A stretch of 64,000 nt of DNA from assembly GCF_024584435.1 (NCBI RefSeq), contig NZ_CP102197.1, positions 1,488,001 through 1,552,000 on the forward strand, read 5' to 3'. The notes below the pieces were generated by a model. That model ran no database searches. It had not been told where the DNA came from and saw only the letters and a list, made by a program, of their open reading frames with translations. The position numbers and the translations under genes are program-made. This document shows, one piece after another, positions 45,682 through 55,500 of this stretch. Source of the stretch: Schaalia odontolytica. Lineage in GTDB: Bacteria; Actinomycetota; Actinomycetes; Actinomycetales; Actinomycetaceae. Numbering within the stretch: position 1 is the first letter of the stretch; each line of letters begins with the position of its first letter.

Positions 45682-46386
45682 ATGAGCGAATACAAACCCC
45701 GCCCGCTGTCCGAACTGATCGACCCGGGTTGGGTCGGCGCGCTGGCTCCGGTCGAAGAGCGGATACACGAGCTGGGGGCGATGTTGGCCTCCGAGGTCGA
45801 GCACGGACGCGGCTACCTTCCCGCGGGCACCGACGTCCTTCGGGCGTTCACCTATCCTTTCGAGGACGTGAGGGTCCTGATCGTCGGCCAGGACCCCTAC
45901 CCCACGCCGGGACACGCGATGGGCCTGTCCTTCTCGGTACGCCCCGGCGTCCCCCTGCCCAAGTCACTCGTCAACATCTTCCGCGAGCTGAGCGAGGACA
46001 CCGGTTGCCCTCCTCCAGCGTCGGGCGACCTGAGCGCCTGGAGTCGGCAGGGAGTGTGTCTCCTCAACCGGGTGCTCACCGTCCGTCCCGGCGCGCCGGC
46101 ATCTCACCGGGGACGAGGCTGGGAAGAGGTGACTCAGTGCGCGATCGACGCGCTTGTCTCTCGCCGCTCCCGCGAGGGTCGCCCCGTACCGCTCGTCGCG
46201 ATCCTGTGGGGCAAAGATGCGCAATCCCTGGCACCTCGCCTCGGGAACACGCCGATCATCGCGTCGGCTCACCCCTCTCCCCTGTCCGCCTATCGAGGTT
46301 TCTTTGGTTCGCGTCCCTTCTCGCGGGCGAACGAGCTCCTGCGCTCGCAGGGGGATCCGGGGGTTGATTGGACGCTGGGCTCATGA
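45682..46386 (+). CDS. ung: Uracil-DNA glycosylase
   Basis: Removes uracil from DNA, family 1. 234 residues: catalytic Asp71 in [19 protein letters not shown] (~68-86), the Ser/Pro loop [34 protein letters not shown] and the His in [23 protein letters not shown] near the end. All active-site parts are intact. Confidence 0.96.
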   Translation: MSEYKPRPLSELIDPGWVGALAPVEERIHELGAMLASEVEHGRGYLPAGTDVLRAFTYPFEDVRVLIVGQDPYPTPGHAMGLSFSVRPGVPLPKSLVNIFRELSEDTGCPPPASGDLSAWSRQGVCLLNRVLTVRPGAPASHRGRGWEEVTQCAIDALVSRRSREGRPVPLVAILWGKDAQSLAPRLGNTPIIASAHPSPLSAYRGFFGSRPFSRANELLRSQGDPGVDWTLGS

Positions 46387-46445
46387 GGAGCCGGGACGGA
46401 CGAAGCGTCGCCGCCCTGGCGCTTCGGCGCGCCATCGGGAATGCG

Positions 46446-46521
46446 TGGAGCCGGCTATCGGACTCGAACCGATGACCTGCTGTTTACAAGACAGCTGCTC
46501 TACCAACTGAGCTAAGCCGGC
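46446..46521 (-). tRNA. tRNA-Thr (anticodon TGT)
   Basis: 76 bases including an encoded CCA. Acceptor GCCGGCT pairs with AGCCGGC, D-arm AGCTCAGTTGGTAGAGC, anticodon loop CTTGTAA between GCTGT and ACAGC (anticodon TGT), T-loop TTCGAGT. Confidence 0.95.
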
Positions 46522-46635
46522 GCGACAACTAGTGTGCCATAGGTGGGGTGGACGGCGCGCGGGCGACGCCTCCCACCGCAGGCCGATCAGTGTCCAAGGC
46601 GCGGGGTGGGGTGGTTCCACCCCGCGCCCGCCGAC

Positions 46636-47568
46636 TCACTCCGAGCTGGAGGTCGTCCCCGAGCTCTGCGACTTCGCGTCGCCGCTCTGGGAGGGCTCGG
46701 CCGCATCGCTTGCCCCGTCCTGGCCGCTGCTCTGCGAGGTGGAGTCGGTGATCCCGTACTCCTGCGTGATGCTCTGGCGCAGGGCACCGAGCTGGCCACC
46801 CAGCGGGATGACGGTGGAACGGTTCTTGACGAGCTCGGGCGTCCCCAGGCCGGATTCGCGCCCACTGTACCCGGCATCGCGCCACGCGTTGGTCGACGTC
46901 TCCAGGTAGGATTCGACCGCGTTCACGGGGAAGGTGTTGATGACGGAGGCGGGAACTCCAACCTCGGCAGCGATCTCCTTCACCTGCTTCCAGGACGCGT
47001 CCAGGTTCTGGACAACCTTTCCGTTCGAGGCCTGGAACTGGGTGCGGAAGTATGCGAGCAACGCGTGGTGGAACTCGACCCACTTGTCCGGAGCCTTCTG
47101 AGCGACCACCAGGGAGGCGCCGGCCGCGGGCTTGAGATAGTCCATGTTGACGGTGATAACCGGCTGAATCTCGAGGTTGAAGTGCCCCTGCGACGCCCAG
47201 GTGGTCAGGTCCTGGCCCATCGCGACGTCCAGGTCCGCGCAGGCGTGGCACGAGTAGTCGAAGTATTCGGTCAGGGTGGGCAGGTTCGGGTCGGCCTCGG
47301 CAACGATCCCGTTGCCGTTGAGGATGATGGGTCGCCCATCGGCGTAGGAACCCAGGACCTCGGAGGCATCGACGTTGCGCGCGGCGTTGATCTGGGCCTG
47401 CTGGTTCCAAATGACCGCGCCGACGGCGCCGACGACCGCCAGGACGATGGCGGCGACGCAGGCGATCACAATGATTCGAACGCGACGATCGGCGCGCTCC
47501 TGCGCCTGACGCATCTGTGCGGCCTTGGCCCGCACCGGATCGAGGGTCGACTTCGGATTCTTAGCCAT
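46636..47568 (-). CDS. Membrane-anchored DsbA-like thiol-disulphide protein
   Basis: 310-residue envelope oxidoreductase. A cytoplasmic basic stretch (1-30), one TM helix (~31-54), then a thioredoxin-like domain with CxxC at 107-110 (DYSCHAC) within TEYFDYSCHACADLDVAMG. This fits the extracytoplasmic DsbA/thioredoxin_4 family in actinobacteria. The last ~45 residues are Ser/Gln-rich low complexity. Followed downstream by tRNA-Thr; upstream the kinase gene reads into it with a 60-bp gap. Confidence 0.88.
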   Translation of the reverse strand: MAKNPKSTLDPVRAKAAQMRQAQERADRRVRIIVIACVAAIVLAVVGAVGAVIWNQQAQINAARNVDASEVLGSYADGRPIILNGNGIVAEADPNLPTLTEYFDYSCHACADLDVAMGQDLTTWASQGHFNLEIQPVITVNMDYLKPAAGASLVVAQKAPDKWVEFHHALLAYFRTQFQASNGKVVQNLDASWKQVKEIAAEVGVPASVINTFPVNAVESYLETSTNAWRDAGYSGRESGLGTPELVKNRSTVIPLGGQLGALRQSITQEYGITDSTSQSSGQDGASDAAEPSQSGDAKSQSSGTTSSSE

Positions 47569-47628
47569 GAACTCACCTTCCGAGACTGGTTGAATGTTGT
47601 CAGACTACCGATCCGAGCCGAGTCTCGC

Positions 47629-49617
47629 CTAGTGCAACAGGCCACCGGTGAGGACGATCCACGCACCCGCAAGGAATCCGGCGCATCCGAGTGTGAGCAG
47701 GGCGCGTCCCCACAGCGGGGGGACGAGCGCGCGCAGCGACGTGGCGAGGCCGACGCGCAGGTCTGCCGCGAAGGGCATCAGCCAGGCGATAAGCAGGGAG
47801 GCCGCCGCGAGCCCCCAGACGACGATCGCCGCGCTCGAGTCGCTCAGCCAATAGTCCTCGCGTGGAACGCTGGCAGCGGTGGCGACGTCGAGCGGCCACG
47901 ACCACGCGGCCTCGCCGTCGCGTTGGTAGGACAGGAAACCCCACAGGGTGTAGGGAACGAGGCCCCCGACGAGGATGGCGAGGGCGGTCGTGAGCAGGGA
48001 GCGCAGGAGCAGGAGCGGCGACATCGCGATGACTGCGGCGCCGTCGCTGGGGCGGGGGCCGCGCAGGAAGCGGCGCCGCTCGAGCCACCGCGTCATTGCG
48101 CCGACCAAGCCGAAGGCGGTCAGCGCGATGCCCAGGAGAGTTGTGCCCGTGGCTCCCAGGAGGAAAGGCAGGGAGGCCAGGGTGGCCAGCACCGCGGCGG
48201 CGCAGATCCACGCCCCTTTGCCCCACGATGAGGCAGCCGCCTTGCCCGGTTGCCCACTTCCCTGCGGGAAGGAGGCGGGCGGAGCCCACGGCCCCGGTCC
48301 GGCGCCTCCGGGTGCCTGCGGGTAGGGGAGCCGCCCGTAGCCGCCGGGAGGACCTCCGGGCACTGCGGGTTGGTGAGCGGGCAACGGCACCCGGTGGGAC
48401 GCGTCGGGCACCTGTTCGGCCACGCTGGGGTTGCACTCGAGGGGGGCCATGACCTGGGTGGGATCCGTATCATCGACGACCTGCCACCGGCTGGTCGCGT
48501 CGTCGCGCCATGCGACCTCCTCCGTGTCCTCCTCGCCCCATCCGGCCTCGCTGCCTTCCTCGTCCCACTTCTCGTCGCTCTCGGCAATGGAGGCGGTGTC
48601 GACCACCTCGGTGTGATCGTTGACGGCGGCAAACTCGGAGGGGTCGCGCCCGGGGCGATCGGGGTAGGACACCTCGCGCGCTCCGTCGGCCACGGGGCGC
48701 CGACCCGCGTCCTCCCAAGCGGGTGGCGCGGCGATCTCCTGTGGATCCGAGCTGATGGATTGCGTGCGCGCGCCCGTGTCAAGGAGTTGCGCCCAGTTCA
48801 CGGTGACGTAGTCGAGCTCGCCGGGGGCCCAGCCGACGGCACTCATCAGATCCGCGACGATCAGCGCAGGTGAGGGACGCTCGTCGGGATCGGGCGCAAG
48901 CCCGCCGCCGAGCACGTCCGCGACCGCCGGGTGCAGCCCGGCCAGGTCGGGCCTGCCCTCAACGACGCGCAGCATTGTTGCCGCGACGTCGCCTGTGCCG
49001 AAGGGGGGTCGTCCGGTCGCGCACGACAGGAGGGTGGCGCACCACGCCCACCAGTCGGATTCCTTCGTTGCTCCCCCTCCCCGGAGGAGTTCGGGCGCGG
49101 TGTATCCGGCCGTCCCGGAGACGAGGCCGGTGCGTGTCAGGTGCTGGTCGGAGGTCGCCATGGCGATACCGAAGTCGATGAGGACGGGTCCGCGCGGGGA
49201 ACAGATGATGTTGGAGGGCTTGATGTCGCGATGGATGATGTCCGCGTGGTGGACCGCGGCGATCGTGGACGCCACGTGGTAGGACATGGCGGCGACCCCA
49301 CGCAGTGGGATCGGGCCGGAGAGGAGAATCTCCGCGAGCGTGGGCCCCTCGATGTACTCGGAGACGACGAAGGGCTGAGACGCCTCCGTTTCGGCGTCAA
49401 GGATGTGGGCAACGAAGGGCGAGCGCACGGAGTTCACGGTACGCGTCTCGCGCGCGAGCCGAACGCGCGAGGCCTCCGACGCGGCCAGCGCCGGGTGCAT
49501 CGCTTTGAGGGCGACGCGCATTCCGCCGCCGTCCTCAGCCAGCCACACGGTGCCCGCGCCGCCCGTCCCGAGCCGACGAAGCAGCCGGTAGCCGCCCAGT
49601 TCCTCGCCTTCTTCCAC
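47629..49617 (-). CDS. Membrane Ser/Thr protein kinase
   Basis: 662-residue Hanks-type kinase. Kinase domain ~8-260: RLGTGGAGTVWLAED, VALKAM (catalytic Lys), IIHRDIKPSNII (catalytic loop), VLIDFGIAM (DFG) and GTAGYTAPELL (APE). A long acidic, Pro-rich linker (~270-460) leads to about four to six hydrophobic segments (~470-660). There are no PASTA repeats, unlike PknB. GTG at 49617 with TAGGCT 6 bases upstream. The DsbA-like gene is downstream on the same strand. Confidence 0.92.
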   Translation of the reverse strand: MEEGEELGGYRLLRRLGTGGAGTVWLAEDGGGMRVALKAMHPALAASEASRVRLARETRTVNSVRSPFVAHILDAETEASQPFVVSEYIEGPTLAEILLSGPIPLRGVAAMSYHVASTIAAVHHADIIHRDIKPSNIICSPRGPVLIDFGIAMATSDQHLTRTGLVSGTAGYTAPELLRGGGATKESDWWAWCATLLSCATGRPPFGTGDVAATMLRVVEGRPDLAGLHPAVADVLGGGLAPDPDERPSPALIVADLMSAVGWAPGELDYVTVNWAQLLDTGARTQSISSDPQEIAAPPAWEDAGRRPVADGAREVSYPDRPGRDPSEFAAVNDHTEVVDTASIAESDEKWDEEGSEAGWGEEDTEEVAWRDDATSRWQVVDDTDPTQVMAPLECNPSVAEQVPDASHRVPLPAHQPAVPGGPPGGYGRLPYPQAPGGAGPGPWAPPASFPQGSGQPGKAAASSWGKGAWICAAAVLATLASLPFLLGATGTTLLGIALTAFGLVGAMTRWLERRRFLRGPRPSDGAAVIAMSPLLLLRSLLTTALAILVGGLVPYTLWGFLSYQRDGEAAWSWPLDVATAASVPREDYWLSDSSAAIVVWGLAAASLLIAWLMPFAADLRVGLATSLRALVPPLWGRALLTLGCAGFLAGAWIVLTGGLLH

Positions 49618-49623
49618 CCCCTC

Positions 49624-49629
49624 AGCCTA
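49624..49629 (-). promoter_or_regulatory. -10 element for leaderless kinase gene
   Basis: TAGGCT on the minus strand, 6 bases before the GTG. Confidence 0.5.
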
Positions 49630-49885
49630 CCTGGCCCCCGGGCTGAGCGCGTCCACCCACAATCGTCTGCCGCCTCGCCGGGGCGATCCCGGGCGCGAAA
49701 GCACGACGGAGATTCCGCCTCGATCCATCATCCGATCCGGGCTGTACAGGGCCGTGCGCGCGTGGTAACTTCAGCGTAGTTGCACGCTCGGAATGATCCG
49801 GGCGTCGGCTCCGTGGGCGAAGACGCTCCACGGTCACCCACAATGGATCGTCCGGCACGTACCTGCCGGTGGGAAGGAATTGCAT

Positions 49886-51016
<1,131 letters not shown>

Positions 51017-51044
51017 GGCACGGCGCCCGCGCGCGACGCATCCC

Positions 51045-51081
51045 GGCCCCGGCCTCGTCCCTCACGGATGAGGCCGGGGCC
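51045..51081 (+). terminator. Terminator of the ATPase gene
   Basis: 12-bp stem (51045-51056 with 51070-51081), 28 bp after the stop. Confidence 0.8.
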
Positions 51082-51158
51082 GCCTCGTCTCGCGTGTGTT
51101 CTACGCCGCGACTGGGCGCGCCGTGGACGCTCGCCGTGGCAGGCCGGGCTAGTGGTGC

Positions 51159-51164
51159 CACAAT
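51159..51164 (+). promoter_or_regulatory. -10-like element for leaderless DUF4032 gene
   Basis: CACAAT, then 6 bases (GGGGGC), then ATG. The same six bases precede the NagD-like gene start. Confidence 0.45.
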
Positions 51165-51170
51165 GGGGGC

Positions 51171-52433
51171 ATGGCTTTGGACATTACGGCGGCTGCGGTC
51201 GACTCCGCCCTCCTGGACCTCCCGTGGGACGTTCCCCTGGAGCAGTGGCCGTCGTCCCTGCTCGCCGCCCTTCCGCGCGGCATTTCTCGGCACGTCGTGC
51301 GCTTCGTGAATCTGTCCGGCCGCGTGCTGGCGGTCAAGGAGATCGGCGAAACGGTCGCCCATCACGAGTACGACATGCTGCGCGACCTGACGCGCCTGGA
51401 CGCCCCCTCCGTGCTGCCTGTCGCCGTCATCACGGGGCGCAAGGACCCCGAAGGCGAGGAACTCAACGCGGTGCTCGTCACCGAGCATCTGAAGTTCTCA
51501 CTGCCCTACCGTGCGCTTTTCTCACTGTCGATGCGCGCCGACACTGCGACGCGACTCATTGACGCGCTGGCGCTTCTTCTCGTGCGCCTTCATCTCCTGG
51601 GCTTCTACTGGGGCGACGTTTCCCTGTCGAACACGCTGTTCCGCCGCGATGCCGGGGCGTTCTCCGCCTACCTGGTCGACGCTGAGACCGGTGAGTTACA
51701 CGGAACCTTGACGCCCGGCCAGCGCGAGTACGACGTCGATCTGGCGCGCACAAACATCATCGGCGAGCTGATGGACCTCCAGGCCGGAGGATATTTCCCC
51801 ATGGACGTCGACCCCATCGACGTGGGCGACCGCATCCGAACCCAGTACGACCTGCTCTGGCGCGAGGTCACCGCCGAGGAGTCCATCCCCAATGAGCAAC
51901 GCCGATACCTCGTGAACGAACGTATCCGCAGGCTCAACGACCTTGGCTTCGACGTGGCCGAGCTGCGCATGGCCACCGACAACGGCGGCGATCACCTACT
52001 GATTCAACCGAAGGTGGTTGATGCCGGCCACCACAACCGCAAGCTCATGCGCCTGACCGGCATGGACGTGGGCGAGCATCAGGCGCGGCGGCTCCTCGCG
52101 GACATTGACGCGTGGCGCGCCACGTCCGGCCTGGAGGACATCCCCCTCGAGCAGGCCGCCCACAAGTGGCTGACGGACGAGTTCACTCCCGTTGTCCGGG
52201 CAATCCCCCGCGAGCTCGCGGGCAAGCTAGAACCCGCTCAGCTCTATCACGAGTTCCTGGAACACCGCTGGTACATGGCGCAGCAGGCCGGGCATGATGT
52301 CCCCCGCGATGAGGTGGTCGCCTCCTACATCAACACGGTCCTCGCCTCCAAGCGCGACGAGGCCGTCCTCCTCGAACCGGGGCCCGGGAGGTCCTCCATG
52401 TTGAGCGCCGAGGCCCACCCCGACCTATGGTGA
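51171..52433 (+). CDS. DUF4032 family protein with kinase-like N-terminal half
   Basis: 420-residue conserved actinobacterial protein. The first half resembles the lipopolysaccharide-kinase/protein-kinase fold: VLAVKEIGE (~51-59) with the putative nucleotide Lys, then LHLLGFYWGDVSLSNTLFRRD (~138-158), where the Asp and Asn sit as in a kinase catalytic loop (canonical H-x-D replaced by W-G-D), and AYLVDAETGELH, similar to the DFG-like metal loop with DAE. The second half (~270-400) is DUF4032-specific. Activity is untested as far as I can tell. Confidence 0.82.
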   Translation: MALDITAAAVDSALLDLPWDVPLEQWPSSLLAALPRGISRHVVRFVNLSGRVLAVKEIGETVAHHEYDMLRDLTRLDAPSVLPVAVITGRKDPEGEELNAVLVTEHLKFSLPYRALFSLSMRADTATRLIDALALLLVRLHLLGFYWGDVSLSNTLFRRDAGAFSAYLVDAETGELHGTLTPGQREYDVDLARTNIIGELMDLQAGGYFPMDVDPIDVGDRIRTQYDLLWREVTAEESIPNEQRRYLVNERIRRLNDLGFDVAELRMATDNGGDHLLIQPKVVDAGHHNRKLMRLTGMDVGEHQARRLLADIDAWRATSGLEDIPLEQAAHKWLTDEFTPVVRAIPRELAGKLEPAQLYHEFLEHRWYMAQQAGHDVPRDEVVASYINTVLASKRDEAVLLEPGPGRSSMLSAEAHPDLW

Positions 52434-52468
52434 GTGGGTACACGCAGGCGTCCACGCTAGGAGAATCC

Positions 52469-53212
52469 ATGTCCGACTTCCCACGCATCATCGCTCACCG
52501 GGGAGCTTCCTCCCTCGCTCCCGAGAACACGATCGCCGCGTTCTCGAAGGCCATGGAGGTCGGCGCTCGCTGGTTCGAGTTTGACGTGGACATCGTCGGA
52601 GACGGCTCCCTCATCGTCATCCACGACGACACGCTCGACCGGACGACGACGGGGACGGGCTCCTACTATCGCCTGGGTTTTTCGGACATTCGCCGCCTGG
52701 ACGCCGGGCGTTGGTTCTCCGACACGTATCGTTTCGAACGCATTCCCGAGGCCGCTGACGCCCTCGAGTTCGCCCACGCCCAGCAGATGGGCGCCAACCT
52801 GGAGATCAAGCCCTGCGCGGGCGGAGAGAGGCTGCGCGAACGGCTGGTCGAGTCGTTGGCCGTCGCGGTGGCGGGGAGCAAGGTCCCCTCCCGCCTCATC
52901 GTCTCCTCCTTCGACCATGAGCTCCTGGCGGCCTTCCACGCCGCGAGCCCGAACGTGGCGCTCGGCTGGCTCATTGAACGAGCCTCCGAGGAATGGCGTG
53001 AGGGCGCGACCGCCCTGGGAGCCCGGGCGATTCACCCCGGAGTCGAGGGGCTGTCGCGCAGGGACGTGCAGGCCATGCGCGATGCGGGCTTCGAGGTGAA
53101 TGTCTGGACCGTCAACGACGTGGAACAGGCGCGCGAGCTGGCATCGTGGGGGGTGACGGGTATCTTCACCGATCGTCCCCAGGACTTCCCCGCCGACGCA
53201 CTGGCGCTGTGA
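52469..53212 (+). CDS. Glycerophosphodiester phosphodiesterase
   Basis: Hydrolyses glycerophosphodiesters (deacylated phospholipids) to glycerol 3-phosphate and an alcohol. 247 residues of TIM-barrel type: IIAHRGASSLAPENTIAAF (catalytic His, ~6-24), FEFDVDIVGDGSLIVIHDDTLDRTT (~36-60, metal Glu/Asp and second His), LEIKPC (~109) and, at the end, VNVWTVNDVEQARELASWGVTGIFTDRP. No signal peptide, so a cytoplasmic UgpQ-like form. ATG at 52469 behind AGGAGAA. Confidence 0.94.
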   Translation: MSDFPRIIAHRGASSLAPENTIAAFSKAMEVGARWFEFDVDIVGDGSLIVIHDDTLDRTTTGTGSYYRLGFSDIRRLDAGRWFSDTYRFERIPEAADALEFAHAQQMGANLEIKPCAGGERLRERLVESLAVAVAGSKVPSRLIVSSFDHELLAAFHAASPNVALGWLIERASEEWREGATALGARAIHPGVEGLSRRDVQAMRDAGFEVNVWTVNDVEQARELASWGVTGIFTDRPQDFPADALAL

Positions 53213-53218
53213 GACACG

Positions 53219-53250
53219 TCAGAGCCGGGGCGCATCCGCCCCGGCTCTGA
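53219..53250. terminator. Bidirectional terminator
   Basis: 13-bp stem (53219-53231 with 53238-53250) and a 6-base loop, between the converging phosphodiesterase and the next gene. Confidence 0.85.
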
Positions 53251-53258
53251 CGTCCCTG

Positions 53259-54470
53259 CTACTCGGCGGCCGCTGCGGCCCGGCGCGCGAATCGCTTGGA
53301 GACGTGCTTGGCGAGCGACAGCTCGGCGATGGAATCAACCATCATGAGGCCTCCGACGATGCCCGCGAAACGCATCCACCCGGAGCGCGGCGAGGAGGAG
53401 CGGACGGCCGCAACGAGCAGGCCCGCGCCGACGATGGCCTCCGCTGCCACGGCGGCGTGAATGATCCAGGGGCGCTCAACGGCCACCGACTCGTAGGAGT
53501 TCCACAGGGGCTTGACGACGGACTGCGGCTGCCCCATCATGATGTCCACGCTTCGGCCGATGGCGTTGGATATGCCTCGCGCCAGGTGGACGCTCACTCC
53601 TTCGACGTCCTCGGCGTCCGTGGTTCCCAAGAGGAATCCGGCGACGGATCCGGGAAGGCCGAGGGCACGAACAACCTTCCACACGGATTCCTCGCCCGTC
53701 GTGGCCACCGACGCCCACAGGGCGTCGGCGTCGGAACCGGGAACGGCATGGGCGATTTCCATGAGGTCGAGGCGATCGCCGACCAGGTCGGTGACGTCGG
53801 TGGGAAGCTCGGACGCCTTGTCGTGGCCGCCCGGCACGATCGCCGCGTCCATACCCCAGTTGTGGGAGACGATGTTCTCGAGGTGGTCGTCGGTCACGAG
53901 GAAAACCTGGAACTCACCGTCGGACATGGACAGCGTCACGAGCGGCAGGTCGCCGAAGTTCCATCCTTCCTTCTCGGGGGGAAGCTCGGCGAGGAGCGCA
54001 CGGTGGCCGTCGGCCAGCTCCAGGTCGCCCAGGTCCACGCCCTCCAGGGCCGCCAGGAGCGGGACCGAGGAGGCCGGCGTGCGCCCGATCTCGACGATGC
54101 GGGTGGGCGCAGTTTCCACGGTCTCGGGCGCGTCCTCGTCAGAGGGCCAGACCCGCCCGAGGGGTGATTCCCCGTCGGGGAGCTGGTCGGAGGTCGCATT
54201 GCCGATGCGAACCTCTGCGTCGAAGAGGATGGCCAGTTCCTCGGCCAGTTGGCTGGGGGTGGGGCCGGGCGTCACCTCGGTCGAGTCGGCGGGGACGGTG
54301 GCGACACGGTCGTCGCAGACCGCGACGTTGAGGCCGAGCAGCTGGGGGGAGGAGGGGAACCACTCGAGCTGCGCGAGGATCGCACGTTCCTTGAGCTCAG
54401 CGGCGACGGTGCTGGGATCTAGCTCGTGGCCGATGATCATGCCTTCGATGCGCGTCCATTCCTGGGCCAT
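53259..54470 (-). CDS. Protein of unknown function with C-terminal membrane segments
   Basis: 403 residues, not recognised. Residues 1-~290 look soluble and acidic. An Asp/Glu-rich region (~95-115, WPSDEDAPETVETAP) lies inside it. A probable membrane pair near the end is AAVAAEAIVGAGLLVAAV and the following FAGIVGGLMMVDSIAEL. The last residues are basic with a poly-Ala run. ATG at 54470 behind AGGAAGG. A single gene; I do not propose a function. Confidence 0.75.
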   Translation of the reverse strand: MAQEWTRIEGMIIGHELDPSTVAAELKERAILAQLEWFPSSPQLLGLNVAVCDDRVATVPADSTEVTPGPTPSQLAEELAILFDAEVRIGNATSDQLPDGESPLGRVWPSDEDAPETVETAPTRIVEIGRTPASSVPLLAALEGVDLGDLELADGHRALLAELPPEKEGWNFGDLPLVTLSMSDGEFQVFLVTDDHLENIVSHNWGMDAAIVPGGHDKASELPTDVTDLVGDRLDLMEIAHAVPGSDADALWASVATTGEESVWKVVRALGLPGSVAGFLLGTTDAEDVEGVSVHLARGISNAIGRSVDIMMGQPQSVVKPLWNSYESVAVERPWIIHAAVAAEAIVGAGLLVAAVRSSSPRSGWMRFAGIVGGLMMVDSIAELSLAKHVSKRFARRAAAAAE

Positions 54471-54565
54471 GTCACTACCTTCCTGTTCGTGGTGCCTTCA
54501 TCTCACCACACTTAGTTCCATTGTGTCGCGAGTGTCGCATTTTCGCTCGCTCGCGCCGCCCGCCT

Positions 54566-55255
54566 CTATCGCTCGGTTCCGCCCCATTCGACCGCGGTAA
54601 AACCCGAGCGCGGGGGTGGCGGCGTCAGGATCTGCGGCTCGGCGACGGTGGAGGCGTCGGCCTCGCGGATCGACATGAACACCCGGATGAATGTGTCGGG
54701 GGTGACCGCCTCTCCGTCCGTGTCGGTGAAGCTGTAGGCGGCGCGGCGCGTGTAGGCGCTCGCGTCAAAAGACACGAAGGTGTAGTCGTGAGCGCGCATG
54801 CGGGGCGCCCAGTAGGTGATGAAGTCGGCGGCCTCCCGCTCGTTGAGCCCGAGCTGGGCGAGCTTGTCTTCGAGGAAGGCGACGGCATCGTCGCGGGAGA
54901 CGACGAATCCGGCGTCGGGTTCCGGCAGCGCCATCGTCGCATCCCAGAAGATGGAGGGATACGTGCGCCCGGAGGTATCCGTGAGTGTTCCATCCCTCGC
55001 CGCGCCCACCGTCCACGAGGCGCGGGTGCGTCCGTCGACAGAGGTGACGCGCTCGGGTGCCGGGTAGACGGTGTCGAGGGTTCCCGTCAGGTCCAGCGTC
55101 ACCGTCATCGTCCGTTCCTGCTCCGGGTACAGGTAGAGCACCGGCTTGTATGCCTTCTGCGTGCGCTGTTCCACCACGTGGACGACAACGAGGACCACCG
55201 CGACCGCAACACACAGGGTCACAATGGCGGCCAGTATCTGCAGCACTCTCTTCAC
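54566..55255 (-). CDS. Membrane-anchored conserved protein with KPVLYLYPE motif
   Basis: 229 residues. TM helix near the N terminus (~8-28), then the extracytoplasmic KPVLYLYPEQE (~37-47) and DLTGTLDTVYPA. After that come GTLTDTSGRTYPSIFWDATM and LNEREAADFITYWAPRM, and finally FTAVEWGG at the C terminus. I recall a family in Firmicutes and actinobacteria with a similar 'KPxxYLYP ... LGL+E+E..DFI.YW.P+M ... GFT.VEWGG' order, without a firm function. GTG at 55255 with GGGAGA upstream. Confidence 0.75.
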   Translation of the reverse strand: MKRVLQILAAIVTLCVAVAVVLVVVHVVEQRTQKAYKPVLYLYPEQERTMTVTLDLTGTLDTVYPAPERVTSVDGRTRASWTVGAARDGTLTDTSGRTYPSIFWDATMALPEPDAGFVVSRDDAVAFLEDKLAQLGLNEREAADFITYWAPRMRAHDYTFVSFDASAYTRRAAYSFTDTDGEAVTPDTFIRVFMSIREADASTVAEPQILTPPPPRSGFTAVEWGGTER

Positions 55256-55413
55256 GGCATCTCCCTACTCTCGATGCACCCGTCGTTGGGCCGTCGCTTG
55301 CCGCCTCCCGTAGTTCTCACATCATAAGGTCCGCCGTCGCCGCGTTTCAAGCCCCTTTGTCGAGGCGCCGCACCGGTCGCCCGGCCCGCGCGAGGGCGAA
55401 CGCCGAGACAGTG

Positions 55414-55442
55414 TTGAGTGACGGAGCGCACGCTGCTATCCT
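55414..55442 (+). promoter_or_regulatory. Possible flotillin promoter
   Basis: TTGAGT (55414-55419) and TATCCT (55437-55442), 17 bp apart, about 60 bases before the ATG. Confidence 0.5.
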
Positions 55443-55500
55443 GACCTGTTGCGCGGTGCCATCATCGAGTGCGCCGCATCGTCGAGCGAAAGCACGAATC

